The notes: generated by a model not told the origin, from the sequence alone. A stretch of DNA of 64,000 bases from Halobacterium noricense (GCF_021233435.1 NZ_CP089468.1:372001-436000); one strand, 5' to 3'. Counted from the stretch's first letter, positions 24,627 through 34,986 are shown. Program-made: numbers and translations.

Positions 24627-26708
24627 ATGAGCAACGAATCGACCGAAGACGAGCCCCACCACGAGGACCCCGACGCCGACGCCCCCGACGCCCCCGAAGC
24701 GGGCGAGGAGTCGACGGCCGAGTCTGCCGAACCCCTCGACGACCTCGAGGACCTCGGCAGCGAGGTCGGCGTGGAAGGCGACGTCTCTATCAACGAGGAC
24801 AACGCCGAGGACGACCTGCTTGGCGGCCTCGAAATCCCGGACACCTCGGCCATCGAGGTGCCCGAACGGCTGGTCGACCAGGTCATCGGCCAGTCCGAGG
24901 CCCGCGACATCATCCTGCGCGCGGCCAAACAGCACCGCCACGTGATGATGATCGGCTCCCCGGGGACCGGGAAGTCGATGCTCGCGAAGGCGATGAGCCA
25001 CCTCCTCCCGAAGGAGAGTCTACAGGACGTTCTCGTCTACAACAACCCGGACGACTCCAACGAGCCGAAGGTCCGGACCGTCCCCGCCGGAAAGGGCGAG
25101 CAAATCGTCGAAGCCCATCAGGAGGAAGCCCGCAAACGCAACCAGATGCGGTCGTTCCTCATGTGGATCATCATCCTGCTCGTCGTGGGTTACGCGCTCC
25201 TCATCGCCCACCAGCCGCTGCTGGGCGTGCTCGCGGCCGGTGTCATCTATCTGGCGTTCCGCTACACCGACCGCGGCGGCGACGCGATGGTGCCCAAGCT
25301 CCTCATCAACAACGCCGACAGCCAGACCGCGCCGTTCGAGGACGCGACCGGTGCCCACGCCGGCGCGCTGCTCGGCGACGTCCGCCACGACCCGTTCCAG
25401 TCCGGCGGCATGGGGACGCCGAGCCACGAGCGCGTCGAAGCCGGATCCATCCAGAAGTCCCATAATGGCGTGCTGTTCATCGACGAAATCAACACGCTCG
25501 ACGTCCGCAGCCAGCAGAAGCTGATGACGGCGATTCAGGAGGGCGCGTTCTCCATCACCGGCCAGTCCGAACGCAGTTCGGGCGCGATGGTCCAGACCGA
25601 ACCCGTCCCGTGTGACTTCATCATGGTCGCGTCCGGGAACATGGACGCGATGGAGAACATGCACCCCGCGCTCCGTTCCCGCGTTCGCGGGTACGGGTAC
25701 GAGGTGTACATGGACGACACCATCGAGGACACCCCGGAGATGCGCAGGAAGTTCGCGCGCTTCGTCGCCCAGGAGGTCGAACGCGACGGCCAGCTCCCGC
25801 ACTTCGACGCGGACGCCGTCCGCGAGCTCATCCTCGAAGCGAAGCGCCGCGCCGGCCGCAAGGACCACCTCACGCTCGAACTGCGCGACCTCGGTGGGCT
25901 CGTGCGAGTCGCCGGCGACATCGCGAGCTCGAAGGGCAACGAATTCACCACGCGCGACGACGTGCTGCAGGCGAAGAAGCGCTCGCGGTCCATCGAACAG
26001 CAGTTCGTGGACAACTACATCGAGCGCCGCAAGGACTACGAGCTCGGCACCTCCCAGGAGGAGGCCGTCGGCCGCGTGAACGGCCTCGCGGTCATGGGCG
26101 GCGACTCCGGCATCATGCTGCCCGTGATGGCCGAAATCACGCCCGCGCAGAGCCAGGAGGAGGGTCGCATCTACGCGACCGGCCAGCTCAAGGAGATGGC
26201 CGAGGAGGCAGTCGAGAACGTCTCCGCCATCATCAAGAAGTTCAGCGACGAGAACATGTCCGAGAAGGACGTGCACATCCAGTTCGTCCAGGCTGGCGAG
26301 GGCGGCGTCGACGGCGACTCCGCCTCCATCACGGTCGCGACCGCGGTCATCAGCGCGCTGGAGGACATCCCCATCGCGCAGGACCTCGCGATGACCGGCA
26401 GCCTCTCCGTCCGCGGGGACGTGCTGCCGGTCGGCGGCGTCACGCACAAAATCGAGGCCGCCGCGAAGGCGGGCTGCACGCGCGTCATCATCCCGAAAGC
26501 CAACGAGCAGGACGTGATGATCGAGGACGAGTACAAAGACCAGATCGAGATCATCCCGGTCTCGCACATCAGCGAAGTCCTCGACGTCGCGCTCGTCGGC
26601 GAACCCGAGAAGGACTCGCTGGTCGACCGCCTCAAATCCATCACCGGCAAGGCCCTCGAAGGCCAGACGGAGTCCGGTGCGACCGGCGGCTCGCCGAGTC
26701 CGCAATAG
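24627..26708 (+). CDS. lonB: Archaeal membrane-bound Lon protease (LonB)
   Basis: 693 residues. An acidic N-terminal tail (about 80 residues) precedes the AAA+ domain: Walker A GSPGTGKS near residue 110, and Walker [10 protein letters not shown]. Two membrane helices ([20 protein letters not shown] and [13 protein letters not shown], residues about 173-212) are inserted in the AAA+ region, the mark of archaeal LonB. The protease dyad is S565 in GDSASI and K608 in THKIEAA, 43 residues apart as in Lon. It degrades misfolded and regulatory proteins at the membrane and is essential in some haloarchaea, where it controls carotenoid and lipid levels. ATG at 24627. Confidence 0.95.
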   Translation: MSNESTEDEPHHEDPDADAPDAPEAGEESTAESAEPLDDLEDLGSEVGVEGDVSINEDNAEDDLLGGLEIPDTSAIEVPERLVDQVIGQSEARDIILRAAKQHRHVMMIGSPGTGKSMLAKAMSHLLPKESLQDVLVYNNPDDSNEPKVRTVPAGKGEQIVEAHQEEARKRNQMRSFLMWIIILLVVGYALLIAHQPLLGVLAAGVIYLAFRYTDRGGDAMVPKLLINNADSQTAPFEDATGAHAGALLGDVRHDPFQSGGMGTPSHERVEAGSIQKSHNGVLFIDEINTLDVRSQQKLMTAIQEGAFSITGQSERSSGAMVQTEPVPCDFIMVASGNMDAMENMHPALRSRVRGYGYEVYMDDTIEDTPEMRRKFARFVAQEVERDGQLPHFDADAVRELILEAKRRAGRKDHLTLELRDLGGLVRVAGDIASSKGNEFTTRDDVLQAKKRSRSIEQQFVDNYIERRKDYELGTSQEEAVGRVNGLAVMGGDSGIMLPVMAEITPAQSQEEGRIYATGQLKEMAEEAVENVSAIIKKFSDENMSEKDVHIQFVQAGEGGVDGDSASITVATAVISALEDIPIAQDLAMTGSLSVRGDVLPVGGVTHKIEAAAKAGCTRVIIPKANEQDVMIEDEYKDQIEIIPVSHISEVLDVALVGEPEKDSLVDRLKSITGKALEGQTESGATGGSPSPQ

Positions 26709-26932
26709 TACCTTTTTCAGCGCTCGCTTCGGCGGCTTCGCCGCCTTCGCTCGCTTGCAAAAAGCTACGCTAAAAAGCCTCGCGGCTCCAGTCGCGCACC
26801 GAAGGTGCGCGGTAGTCGCCACTCGCCCCACTCGCTCACTCCGCTCGCTCGTGGTGGGCGTTCTCTCTTCTTAGCCTCCGCGACCACTGCTGACCGCCAC
26901 TTTTCTACGCGCGTCCCGCGTGCGCCGACGTG
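26709..26932. repeat. Hairpin-rich spacer after lonB
   Basis: No gene seen. It holds CTTTTT (26712-26717) and AAAAAG (26759-26764) framing a hairpin GGCGGC/GCCGCC with TTC loop at 26731-26745, then CGCGCACC/GGTGCGCG with GAA loop at 26793-26811, then an imperfect class II hairpin around TCACTCCGCTC near 26836-26846. The T-run just after the lonB stop can serve as terminator. Confidence 0.8.
26712..26764 (+). terminator. Probable lonB terminator
   Basis: A T5 tract four bases after the lonB stop, followed by a GC hairpin and a complementary A5 run. Archaeal terminators need mainly the oligo-T. Confidence 0.5.
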
Positions 26933-27598
26933 ATGGCGTACTGGGTCGCGTTCGCGGCGTTCGCGCTGCTGGTGACTTCTGGGCTCGTCGCGCTTACGCG
27001 GGCGTCAGAGGGCGTCGTCGGCGAGGGAACCGAGGAGTTCACGGCGGGTGAGTTGCTGTTGCAGACGACGCTCTCGCAGGCCGTCGTCGGCGCGCTCCTC
27101 GTGGCCGCGCTGTGGTTGGCGCGGATTCCCCTCGAATCGCTCGGCGCCGCCGTCTCCGTCGACCTCGCCGCCGTTGGCGTCGCCGCAGGGCTCGTACTCG
27201 CGCTCGGGAACGAGGCCGCGATGCACGTGCTCGACTCGGCGGGGCTGGGCTACGATGCGGAACTCCGGGAGACGCTGACGCCCGACCAGCGTCGCGGCTG
27301 GCTGATTCTATTCTGCGTCGCGCTGCCCGTCGTCGCGGGCTTCGAGGAACTGTTGTTCCGCGGGATTCTCGTCGGCGCGCTCTCAGTGGGCTTTGGCGTG
27401 TCGCCGTGGGTGCTCGCGGCCGCGTCGAGCGTCGCGTTCGGGACGGCGCACACCGCGCAGGGCACGACTGGGGTCGTCGTCACGACGCTGTTGGGGTTCG
27501 CGCTCGCCGCGGCGTACGTCCTCACCGGCAGCCTGCTCGCGGTGTTCGTCGCGCACTACGTCGTGAACGCCGCGGAGTTCGCGGCGCACGCGCGGTAG
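26933..27598 (+). CDS. CPBP family intramembrane metalloprotease
   Basis: 221 residues, about seven hydrophobic segments. Motif 1 FEELLFRGILVGAL (EExxxR), motif 2 SVAFGTAHTAQG (FxxxH) and motif 3 VAHYVVNAAEF match the CAAX/bacteriocin-processing protease (Abi) family, in which the Glu and His residues bind zinc or act directly. In archaea the substrates are unknown. ATG at 26933 is preferred to an overlapping GTG at 26930. It is convergent, almost abutting, with the MGMT-like gene. Confidence 0.85.
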   Translation: MAYWVAFAAFALLVTSGLVALTRASEGVVGEGTEEFTAGELLLQTTLSQAVVGALLVAALWLARIPLESLGAAVSVDLAAVGVAAGLVLALGNEAAMHVLDSAGLGYDAELRETLTPDQRRGWLILFCVALPVVAGFEELLFRGILVGALSVGFGVSPWVLAAASSVAFGTAHTAQGTTGVVVTTLLGFALAAAYVLTGSLLAVFVAHYVVNAAEFAAHAR

Positions 27599-28054
27599 TC
27601 AGGACTCGAGCGCGCGGAGGCGGTCGACGACTTCCGGTGGCGCGCCGCTCGGACCGTCACGGACGCGGTGGTCCGGGACGAACAGTGGGACGGGGTTGCT
27701 CGCGAGCGCGGCGCGCGCGGTTTCGCGGGCGTCGCTGTCCTCGGGGTCCGTGTCGGGGACCATCGAGAGGACGCGCTTGACCGTGACGCGCTCGCCGTAC
27801 GGGACGTTCCGGACGGCTTCGAGCACGACGCGGTGGTTCGTCGGGACAGTCAGGCCGACCTCCACGTCGTCGAAGTCGTCCTCCGCGCCCTCGAAGTACG
27901 CCTCGACGCGGTCGAGCAGCGGGTGGTCGGGGTCGGCGTCCGCCGGCACGCCCTCGGGGAAGGAGACGCTGATGACGCGGTCGCCCGCGACGCCGAGTTG
28001 GACGGCTCTGTCGAGATACGACGACTCGCGTGCGTAGATACCGGCCGCAGCCAT
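27599..28054 (-). CDS. MGMT-fold protein lacking the alkyl-acceptor cysteine
   Basis: 151 residues. The C-terminal region has VPYGERVTVKRVL and ALASNPVPLFVPDHRV, the layout of O6-alkylguanine-DNA alkyltransferase, including the DNA-binding helix-turn-helix. The reactive PCHRV motif reads VPDHRV, so the Cys is Asp. Alkyltransferase-like proteins also lack the Cys, with Trp or Ala there, and mark lesions for other repair. The N-terminal part (RAVQLGVAGDRVISVSFPEG) is a small beta domain. ATG at 28054 chosen (MAAAGIYARESSYLD). Divergent from trpC. Confidence 0.75.
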   Translation of the reverse strand: MAAAGIYARESSYLDRAVQLGVAGDRVISVSFPEGVPADADPDHPLLDRVEAYFEGAEDDFDDVEVGLTVPTNHRVVLEAVRNVPYGERVTVKRVLSMVPDTDPEDSDARETARAALASNPVPLFVPDHRVRDGPSGAPPEVVDRLRALES

Positions 28055-28143
28055 GTGTGCGTCCACGGCCGACACGGCCTTGTACGTTCGGCCACCGGTG
28101 AGTCGGGCAGTCTCCGGCCGGCTCGACGCGCACCGACGCAAGA

Positions 28144-28172
28144 CTTATGTACAAACTAGTGCATTAATGCAC
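28144..28172 (+). promoter_or_regulatory. trp operon promoter with TGTACA and a 14-bp palindrome
   Basis: A TATA-like CTTATGTA (28144-28151) lies 26-33 bp before the trpC ATG, implying a leaderless transcript. TGTACA (28148-28153) overlaps it, and a perfect 14-bp palindrome (GTGCATT/AATGCAC, 28159-28172) fills the space to the start codon. Confidence 0.65.
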
Positions 28173-28176
28173 AATA

Positions 28177-28932
28177 ATGGACGAGAGTGACGGGCTCGCG
28201 CCGGCGGTGCAGTCAATCCTGAACGCGGCCCGCGAGCGAGAACCGGACAGCGGCCGGGTATCGGTGTCTCCCCGGTCGCTCCCGGACGCGTTCGCGGCCG
28301 CCGAGGCGGACGGGCGCGTGCCCACGATTGCGGAAGTGAAACCGACAAGTCCCACCACGGAGGGCGGGCGCCACGACGACCCCGTCGACCTCGCCGAGCA
28401 GATGGTCGCGGGCGGCGCGGCCGCGCTCTCCGTGCTCACCGAACCCGAGCACTTCGGCGGCAGCCCCGAGAACCTGCGCGCGATTCGGGACGCCGTCGAC
28501 GTGCCCGTGCTCCGGAAGGACTTCCTACTACGGGAGGCGCAACTGGACGCCGTCGAAGCCGACGTCGTCCTGCTCATCGCGCGCTTCCTCGGTGACGACC
28601 TCGAACCGATGCTGGCGGCGGCCCGCGAGCGCGGCTTCCAGGCGCTCGTGGAGGTCCACGACCGCGACGAACTCGACCGCGCAGTCGACGCCGGCGCGGA
28701 CATTATCGGCGTGAACAACCGCGACCTCGCGAAACTGGAGGTCGACCTCTCGACGTTCGAGACGGTCGCGCCCCACGCCCCCGAGGACGTGACGCTGATT
28801 GCGGAGAGCGGCGTGAGCACGCCCGCGGACGTCCGGCGGATGCGCGAGGCGGGCGCCGACGGCCTGCTCGTCGGAAGCGCCATCATGGCCGGCGACGTAA
28901 CCGAGAACACGCAGACGTTAGTGAACGCATGA
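28177..28932 (+). CDS. trpC: Indole-3-glycerol phosphate synthase
   Basis: 251 residues, TIM barrel. Motifs: [13 protein letters not shown] at residue 50 with the catalytic Lys, [25 protein letters not shown] with Lys in KDF and the following Glu region, [13 protein letters not shown] and [11 protein letters not shown], all standard. It closes carboxyphenylamino-deoxyribulose phosphate to indole-glycerol phosphate. Stop overlaps the trpB start by 4 bp (ATGA). First gene of trpCBA. Confidence 0.95.
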   Translation: MDESDGLAPAVQSILNAAREREPDSGRVSVSPRSLPDAFAAAEADGRVPTIAEVKPTSPTTEGGRHDDPVDLAEQMVAGGAAALSVLTEPEHFGGSPENLRAIRDAVDVPVLRKDFLLREAQLDAVEADVVLLIARFLGDDLEPMLAAARERGFQALVEVHDRDELDRAVDAGADIIGVNNRDLAKLEVDLSTFETVAPHAPEDVTLIAESGVSTPADVRRMREAGADGLLVGSAIMAGDVTENTQTLVNA

Positions 28933-30284
28933 GCGAGGAATCTAAGCGAACGACGGGCGCACAGTCGGAGACGCAGGCCGGGAAGTTCGGGGCGTACGGC
29001 GGCCAGTACGTCCCCGAGGTCCTGATGCCGGCGGTCGAGGAACTCGCGGATGCCTACGAGCGCTACGTCCTCGGCAACGAGGACGGCTTCGTGGACGACT
29101 TCCGCCAGCGCATCCGGGAGTTCGGCGGGCGGCCGACGCCGCTGAGCCACGCCGAGAACCTCTCGGGGCGCTACGGCTTCGACGTCTACCTCAAGCGCGA
29201 GGACCTCCTGCACGGCGGCGCGCACAAGCTCAACAACGCGCTCGGGCAGGTGTTGCTCGCGAAGTACATGGGCAAGGAGCGCATCGTCGCCGAGACCGGC
29301 GCAGGCCAGCACGGCACCGCGACCGCGATGGCCTGTGCGTACCTCGACATGCCCTGCGAGATTTACATGGGCCGCACGGACGTGAACCGCCAGCGGCCGA
29401 ACGTCTTCCGGATGCGCATCCACGACGCCGAAGTCAACCCGGTCGACGTCGGCTCGGGCACGCTGAAGGAGGCAATCAACGAGACGATGCGCGACTGGGC
29501 GACGAACGTCGAGGACACCCACTACGTCATCGGCAGCGTCGTCGGCCCGCACCCGTTCCCGGCGATGGTCCGGGACTTCCAGTCGGTCATCAGCGAGGAG
29601 ATGCGCGTGCAGTCGGAGGACCAGCTCGGCCGGCTTCCCGAAGCCGTCATCGCGTGCGCCGGCGGCGGGTCGAACACGATGGGTGCGTTCGCCGCGTTCG
29701 TCGGACGCGCGGACCACCGGTCCGCGGAACAGGGGAGCGGCGGAGTCGCGACCAGCGCTCGACTCCCGGGTGCGCCCGAGGGCACGCACGAGCCCGCGGC
29801 GGACGTGGACCTGCTCGCTGTCGAGGCGGGCGGCTCCAGCCTCGGCGTGGACAAGGCGGAGGGGTACGCGCCGAACTCCGCGAGCCTCTCGACGGGGACT
29901 GAGGGCGTGCTCCACGGCGCGCGCACGAAACTCCTCCAGACGGAGGAGGGCCAAATCGTCGAGTCTCACTCCGTGAGCGCGGGCCTCGACTACGCGGGCG
30001 TCGGCCCGGAACTGGCGTACCTCGTGGACGAGGGCCGCGTCGAGCCCGTGAACGTCGACGACGACGCCGCGCTCGAAGCCTTCCACCGCCTCTCCCGCGA
30101 GGAGGGCATCATCCCGGCGCTCGAATCGAGCCACGCCGTCGCCTACTTGGAAGGGTACGAGGGTGACGGCCCGGTCGTCGTGAACGTCTCCGGCCGCGGC
30201 GACAAGGACCTCGACACGGTCATCGAGGAGTCCGCAGCGCGCGACATCGCCGGCGCGCCCACGATGGAGGTGTTCGAGGAGTGA
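28929..30284 (+). CDS. trpB: Tryptophan synthase beta chain
   Basis: 451 residues, about 50 more than usual (near 400). The PLP lysine is in [13 protein letters not shown], the phosphate loop is [12 protein letters not shown], and [12 protein letters not shown] is the catalytic region with Glu. Residues about 258-293 ([21 protein letters not shown]) are a hydrophilic insert between GAFAAFVG and [11 protein letters not shown], coded by a perfect hairpin 29708-29726 and GGAGTCG/CGACTCC arms. It makes tryptophan from indole and serine with TrpA, whose gene overlaps by 4 bp. Confidence 0.95.
   Translation: MSEESKRTTGAQSETQAGKFGAYGGQYVPEVLMPAVEELADAYERYVLGNEDGFVDDFRQRIREFGGRPTPLSHAENLSGRYGFDVYLKREDLLHGGAHKLNNALGQVLLAKYMGKERIVAETGAGQHGTATAMACAYLDMPCEIYMGRTDVNRQRPNVFRMRIHDAEVNPVDVGSGTLKEAINETMRDWATNVEDTHYVIGSVVGPHPFPAMVRDFQSVISEEMRVQSEDQLGRLPEAVIACAGGGSNTMGAFAAFVGRADHRSAEQGSGGVATSARLPGAPEGTHEPAADVDLLAVEAGGSSLGVDKAEGYAPNSASLSTGTEGVLHGARTKLLQTEEGQIVESHSVSAGLDYAGVGPELAYLVDEGRVEPVNVDDDAALEAFHRLSREEGIIPALESSHAVAYLEGYEGDGPVVVNVSGRGDKDLDTVIEESAARDIAGAPTMEVFEE
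29708..29726. repeat. Perfect triloop palindrome inside trpB
   Basis: Arms CGCGGACC/GGTCCGCG around ACC. A second inverted pair, GGAGTCG (29742-29748) and CGACTCC (29760-29766), follows. Both lie in the stretch that looks inserted relative to TrpB proteins generally. Confidence 0.9.
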
Positions 30285-31111
30285 CCCGCAGCGAGATTCG
30301 CGCCGCGTTCGAGGGCGGCCCCGCGCTCGTCTCCTACGTCGCCGCGGGCGACCCGAGCGCGGAAGCCACGAAGGAGTACGTCGAAGCACTCGTCGACGGC
30401 GGCACCGACGTCGTCGAACTCGGCCTCCCGTTCTCGGAGCCGGTCGCCGAGGGCACCACGATTCAGAACGCCATCAAGCGCGCGCTGGAGGCCGGCATGA
30501 CCCCGGACGCCTACCTCGACCTCGTTCGGGAGTTGGACGTGGACGTGCCCGTCGTCTGCATGACGTACTACAACCTGATTTACCAGTACGGCTCCGAGCC
30601 CGGCCCCGAGGAGTTCGTCGAAGCTGCCGCCGAGGCGGGCATCTCCGGATTCGTCGTGCCCGACCTCCCAGTCAACGAGTCCGAGCCGATGTACGAGGCG
30701 TGCCGCGAGCACGGCCTCGACTTGGTGTTCATCGTCGCGCCGACGACGACGCCCGAGCGCCTCGAATCGATGCTCGACCGCACCACCGGGTTCGTCTACG
30801 TGCAGGGCCGGCTCGGCACGACCGGCGCCCGCGACGAGGTCAGCGAGAACACGCCCGAGGCGCTCGAACGCCTGCAGGACGCCGACGTCCCGAAGGCCGT
30901 CGGGTTCGGCATCTCGTCGGGCGATCAGGCCCGCGAGGTCGTCGCGAGCGGGGCCGACGGCGTCATCGTCGGGAGCGCGTACGTCGACATCATCGCCGAC
31001 GGCGTCGAAAACGACCTGCCGATCGAGGCGGTCGCCGACCGCCTCGAAGCGCTCGCCGCGGAACTGAAGGCGGGGGCGCGGAAGGGTCTGCCCGAACCGG
31101 AACGCAAATAG
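30281..31111 (+). CDS. trpA: Tryptophan synthase alpha chain
   Basis: 276 residues. The active-site strand [17 protein letters not shown] carries the first catalytic Glu; the second acid, Asp in most species (LADGP), is Glu here. [11 protein letters not shown] is YIYLLAPTT-like, and [14 protein letters not shown] with GVIVGSAYV binds phosphate. It cleaves indole-glycerol phosphate. GTG start at 30281 overlaps the trpB stop by 4 bp. Confidence 0.93.
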   Translation: MTRSEIRAAFEGGPALVSYVAAGDPSAEATKEYVEALVDGGTDVVELGLPFSEPVAEGTTIQNAIKRALEAGMTPDAYLDLVRELDVDVPVVCMTYYNLIYQYGSEPGPEEFVEAAAEAGISGFVVPDLPVNESEPMYEACREHGLDLVFIVAPTTTPERLESMLDRTTGFVYVQGRLGTTGARDEVSENTPEALERLQDADVPKAVGFGISSGDQAREVVASGADGVIVGSAYVDIIADGVENDLPIEAVADRLEALAAELKAGARKGLPEPERK

Positions 31112-31135
31112 CCGACCGTTTGCTACTCACTACCA

Positions 31136-31930
31136 ATGACACCAGGGAAGACAGCGCGACTCGACCGCATCGGCCGGGATGGCCGATTCGTCACCATCCC
31201 GATGGACCACGGAATCACACTCGGCGCCGTCGACGGTCTCGTCGACATCGAATCCACCATCGACGCAGTCACGAGCAACGGTGCCGACGCCGTACTCACG
31301 CAGAAAGGCATCGCCCCCCGCGTCCACGGGAACAAGAACGACGCCGGCTATATTGTCCACCTCAACGCCTCTACGTCTATCGGGCCGGACTCCAACGACA
31401 AGCGCTTCACCGGCACCGTCGAGGAAGCCGTCCGAGCCGGCGCAGACGCCGTCTCCTTCCACATCAACGTCGGCAGCGACCACGAACCGGACCAGATTAC
31501 GCAGCTCGCGGGCGTCGTCGACGACGCACAGGACCTCGGGATGCCCGTGCTTGCGATGGCGTACGCCCGCGGCCCGGGCGTCGACGAACACGACGCCGAA
31601 AGCCTCGGCCACGCCGTCCGACTCGCGGAGGAACTCGGCGCGGACGTCGTGAAGACCGCCTACTCGGGGAGCCGCGAGAGCTTCGAGCGCGTCGTCGAGT
31701 CCACGAGCAAACCGGTCATCATCGCCGGCGGCAGCCCCGACGGCGACCGCGAAACCCTCCAGAACGTCCGCGACGCGATCGACGCCGGCGCTGTGGGCGT
31801 CTCGACGGGTCGCACTGTCTTCCAGCACGACGACCCCGGCGCGATGACGGCCGCCATCGCCGCCGTGGTCCACGAGGACGCCGCGCCCGACGAAGCGCTC
31901 CGCGAGGCCGGCCTCCCCATCGAAGCCTGA
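31136..31930 (+). CDS. 2-amino-3,7-dideoxy-D-threo-hept-6-ulosonate synthase (ADH synthase)
   Basis: 264 residues, class I aldolase-like. VTIPMDHGIT near residue 20 and VVKTAYSG with the Schiff-base Lys, followed by PVIIAGGSPDGDRETL, match the DeoC/FbaB-type aldolases that archaea use for the first step of aromatic biosynthesis from aspartate semialdehyde and a ketose phosphate. Placed just after trpA (24 bp) and near DHQ synthase II, which supports this over fructose-bisphosphate aldolase. Sometimes annotated fba2. Confidence 0.85.
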   Translation: MTPGKTARLDRIGRDGRFVTIPMDHGITLGAVDGLVDIESTIDAVTSNGADAVLTQKGIAPRVHGNKNDAGYIVHLNASTSIGPDSNDKRFTGTVEEAVRAGADAVSFHINVGSDHEPDQITQLAGVVDDAQDLGMPVLAMAYARGPGVDEHDAESLGHAVRLAEELGADVVKTAYSGSRESFERVVESTSKPVIIAGGSPDGDRETLQNVRDAIDAGAVGVSTGRTVFQHDDPGAMTAAIAAVVHEDAAPDEALREAGLPIEA

Positions 31931-31949
31931 CCCGTCGTCTTTCGCTTTC

Positions 31950-32249
31950 TCAGACGTCGGCGTACGCGAGTTCCCACGCTCCCGGGAGCGTGTCGAGCAC
32001 GCTCCGGAACTCCGTGGCGGCCAGCCCGTAGAACTTCTCGCGGCCGACGGCCGTCCGCACCCGCACGACGACCGTGTGGTCGGTCGCCTCGAACGCGGTT
32101 AGTGAGCCGCCGCCCGCGCGTTCGAGGCGCGCGCACTCGGGTTTCCGGTCGACGAGCTCGGAACCGAGGTCCCAACTGAGGGACTCGGCGGCGTCGAGCG
32201 CGAACGGCACGCGCTCGCCCATGATGCGGCCCTGTCCACTCGTTGCCAT
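31950..32249 (-). CDS. Conserved haloarchaeal protein, 99 aa
   Basis: 99 residues from ATG 32249. A mixed alpha/beta sequence (MGERVPFALDAAESLSWDLGS, VVVRVRTAVGREKFYGLAATEFRSVLDTLP) without membrane segment or metal motif. A TATAAA-like box (about 32271-32278) read on the minus strand lies 23-30 bp upstream, so the transcript is probably leaderless. It is divergent from the DHQ synthase II gene. No family recognised. Confidence 0.75.
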   Translation of the reverse strand: MATSGQGRIMGERVPFALDAAESLSWDLGSELVDRKPECARLERAGGGSLTAFEATDHTVVVRVRTAVGREKFYGLAATEFRSVLDTLPGAWELAYADV

Positions 32250-32362
32250 ACCACGTCCTCAGTAGTTCAGCAGTATAAATCGTGTCATTCCGGCACACGC
32301 GCCGCCAGCAAGTACGCGTTGCTCCGGTACGTTCAAGGCCGCACCGCGTCTCCATCTGCCTA

Positions 32363-33529
32363 ATGACACGGTCCGTCTGGCTGAAGGCCGACGACGCGGT
32401 CGGTGACTGGGAGACGCGCAAGCGACGCATCACGACCGGCTTGGAAGCCGGCGTCGACTGGGTGCTCGTCGACGACGAGGACGTCGAGCGCGTCCGCGAA
32501 CTCGGCTCGGTGAACGTCGCGGCGTTCCGCACGGACGACGGCGACGTCATCGAAGAAGCCGACAGCGAGGAGCCCGCCGAACCCGACGCGTACGTCGTCG
32601 GGAAGGACGGCGAGGGCGACGGCACCGTCGACCTCCCGGAGGACTTCTCGGGGAGCGCGGACCTCTCCACGATTCGCCGCGGGAACGCCGACGCCGCCTA
32701 CGTCCGCATCCTCGACGAGCGCTACGAGGCGTTCGCCGAGGAAGCCGCACAGGACGCCGAACACACCATCGTCGTCGGCGAGGACTGGACTATCATCCCG
32801 CTGGAGAACCTCATCGCGCGCATCGGCGACGAGACCACGCTCGTCGCTGGCGTCGAATCCGCCGCGGAGGCCGAGACTGCCTTCGAGACGCTGGACATCG
32901 GCGCCGACGCCGTGCTGCTGGACAGCGACGACCCGGACGAGATTCGCCGCACGGTGCAGGCCCGGGACGCCGCCGAGCGCGAGCGCCTCGACCTCGCGTG
33001 GGTCACCGTCACGGAAATCGAGGAAGCCGGGAGCGCGGACCGCGTCTGCGTCGATACGGGCACCCTCATGGAGGACGACGAGGGGATGCTCGTCGGGTCG
33101 ATGTCCCGCGGCCTGTTCTTCGTACACGCCGAGACCGCCGAGTCGCCGTACGTCGCATCCCGGCCGTTCCGCGTGAACGCGGGGGCCGTCCACGCCTACG
33201 TCCGGACACCCGACGGCGGCACGAAGTACCTCGCGGAACTCTCCAGTGGCGACGAAGTGCAGGTCGTCGACCGCGAGGGCCACACGCGGACCGCGGTGGT
33301 CGGGCGCGCGAAAATCGAGAAGCGCCCGATGTTCCGTGTCGAAGCCGAGACCGAGTCTGGGGACCGCATCGAGACGCTGCTCCAGAACGCCGAGACCATC
33401 AAAATCTCCACGCGCGAGGGTCGTACCGCCGTCACGGACCTCGACGAAGGCGACGAGATTCTGGCCTACCTCGAAGAGGGCGGTCGCCACTTCGGCGAAG
33501 CCATCGACGAGCGCATCATCGAACAGTAA
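32363..33529 (+). CDS. 3-dehydroquinate synthase II
   Basis: 388 residues. MTRSVWLKADDAVGDWETRKRRITTGLEAGVDWVLVDDEDVERV and the C-terminal SMSRGLFFVHAET and NAGAVHAYV regions match the archaeal-specific enzyme (AroB') that turns the ADH synthase product into 3-dehydroquinate by NAD-dependent deamination. The C-terminal third, from LAELSSGDEVQVV, is a beta-barrel-like extension. ATG at 32363 gives the family-like start. Feeds the downstream DHQ dehydratase at 34047. Confidence 0.92.
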   Translation: MTRSVWLKADDAVGDWETRKRRITTGLEAGVDWVLVDDEDVERVRELGSVNVAAFRTDDGDVIEEADSEEPAEPDAYVVGKDGEGDGTVDLPEDFSGSADLSTIRRGNADAAYVRILDERYEAFAEEAAQDAEHTIVVGEDWTIIPLENLIARIGDETTLVAGVESAAEAETAFETLDIGADAVLLDSDDPDEIRRTVQARDAAERERLDLAWVTVTEIEEAGSADRVCVDTGTLMEDDEGMLVGSMSRGLFFVHAETAESPYVASRPFRVNAGAVHAYVRTPDGGTKYLAELSSGDEVQVVDREGHTRTAVVGRAKIEKRPMFRVEAETESGDRIETLLQNAETIKISTREGRTAVTDLDEGDEILAYLEEGGRHFGEAIDERIIEQ

Positions 33530-33543
33530 GGAGCCGTCGGCCG

Positions 33544-33999
33544 CTACGCGGATTCGGCGTCGTCGGTCGCAGTGTCGAATCGCGTCGTACACCACGGACA
33601 GAAGTCGAGGTCACGGTCGAGTTCTTTGCCACACGCCGGGCATTCGGCGGGTTCACCAGCAGCGTCCGCGTCGGCATCGCCGTGCGTCGGCACGCGCTCG
33701 GCGACGTTGTTCGCCGTGTCCCGGACCGCGACGAGGTACGCGTCGACGACGTTCAGCACGCGAATCACCAGCAGGCTGAGCGTCACTTCGAGGCCGAAGC
33801 TCTCGCTGGCTTCCACGAGGCCAGCGAAGCCGTCGGTCTGGAACGCCTGGTACGCCGACTCGGGGACGACCAGCGCGGCCGTCACGAGCGCGAGCACGAA
33901 CCACGAGACGGCGCGCACCCAGCGCCGCAGGTAGACGTGTCCGAGGCCGGGGTAGACGAAACCGAGTACCGCCGCGATGACGCCGCGTCGATTGACCAC
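33544..33999 (-). CDS. Membrane protein with C-terminal zinc ribbon
   Basis: 151 residues. Three hydrophobic segments: AAVLGFVYPGLGHVYLRRWVRA, SWFVLALVTAALVVP and the weaker VTLSLLVIRVLNVVDAYLV. The GLGHVYLR motif resembles TM2-like membrane proteins. The tail CPACGKELDRDLDFCPWC is a rubredoxin-like zinc ribbon. GTG at 33999 (MVNRRGVIAAVLG) starts just before the first segment; longer frames are shadows of the DHQ dehydratase. Function unknown. Confidence 0.78.
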   Translation of the reverse strand: MVNRRGVIAAVLGFVYPGLGHVYLRRWVRAVSWFVLALVTAALVVPESAYQAFQTDGFAGLVEASESFGLEVTLSLLVIRVLNVVDAYLVAVRDTANNVAERVPTHGDADADAAGEPAECPACGKELDRDLDFCPWCTTRFDTATDDAESA

Positions 34000-34046
34000 A
34001 GTTACCGGGACTCGGTGCCGCGCGCTCCTAAAGCCACCGAAGCCGG

Positions 34047-34730
<684 letters not shown>

Positions 34731-34805
34731 GGGGTGTCGTGTGCGGGCCGTCCGCAATACGGTTTCGGAGTCCGCAACGAGCTCGTCGGTTCGACGGCGT
34801 GTCCT

Positions 34806-34986
34806 CGAAAGCCCCTGACCGTCTCGCGTCCGCTCGACAGCATCCCGCTCGCTCGCTGCGCTCGCTCACGGGTCGCTTCGCTCCCCGTTCGCGCATTCTG
34901 AGGCGCTTCGCGCCTCGCGTCGCTCGCGGGAGCCCTGCTGTCGAGCGAACGAGTAAACGCGAGACGGCCAGCCCCTTTCAGTCCCG
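34806..34986. repeat. Intergenic repeat element with long nested inverted arms
   Basis: The 366-bp spacer 34731-35096 has no gene. This element starts CGAAAGCCCC and ends GCCCCTTTCAGTCCCG, the same ends as at 18809-18922. Inside are nested arms CCGTCTCGCGT (34819-34829)/ACGCGAGACGG (34957-34967) and CGCTCGACAGCA (34831-34842)/TGCTGTCGAGCG (34936-34947), plus a small hairpin GAGGCGC/GCGCCTC with TTC loop (34900-34916). Confidence 0.88.
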
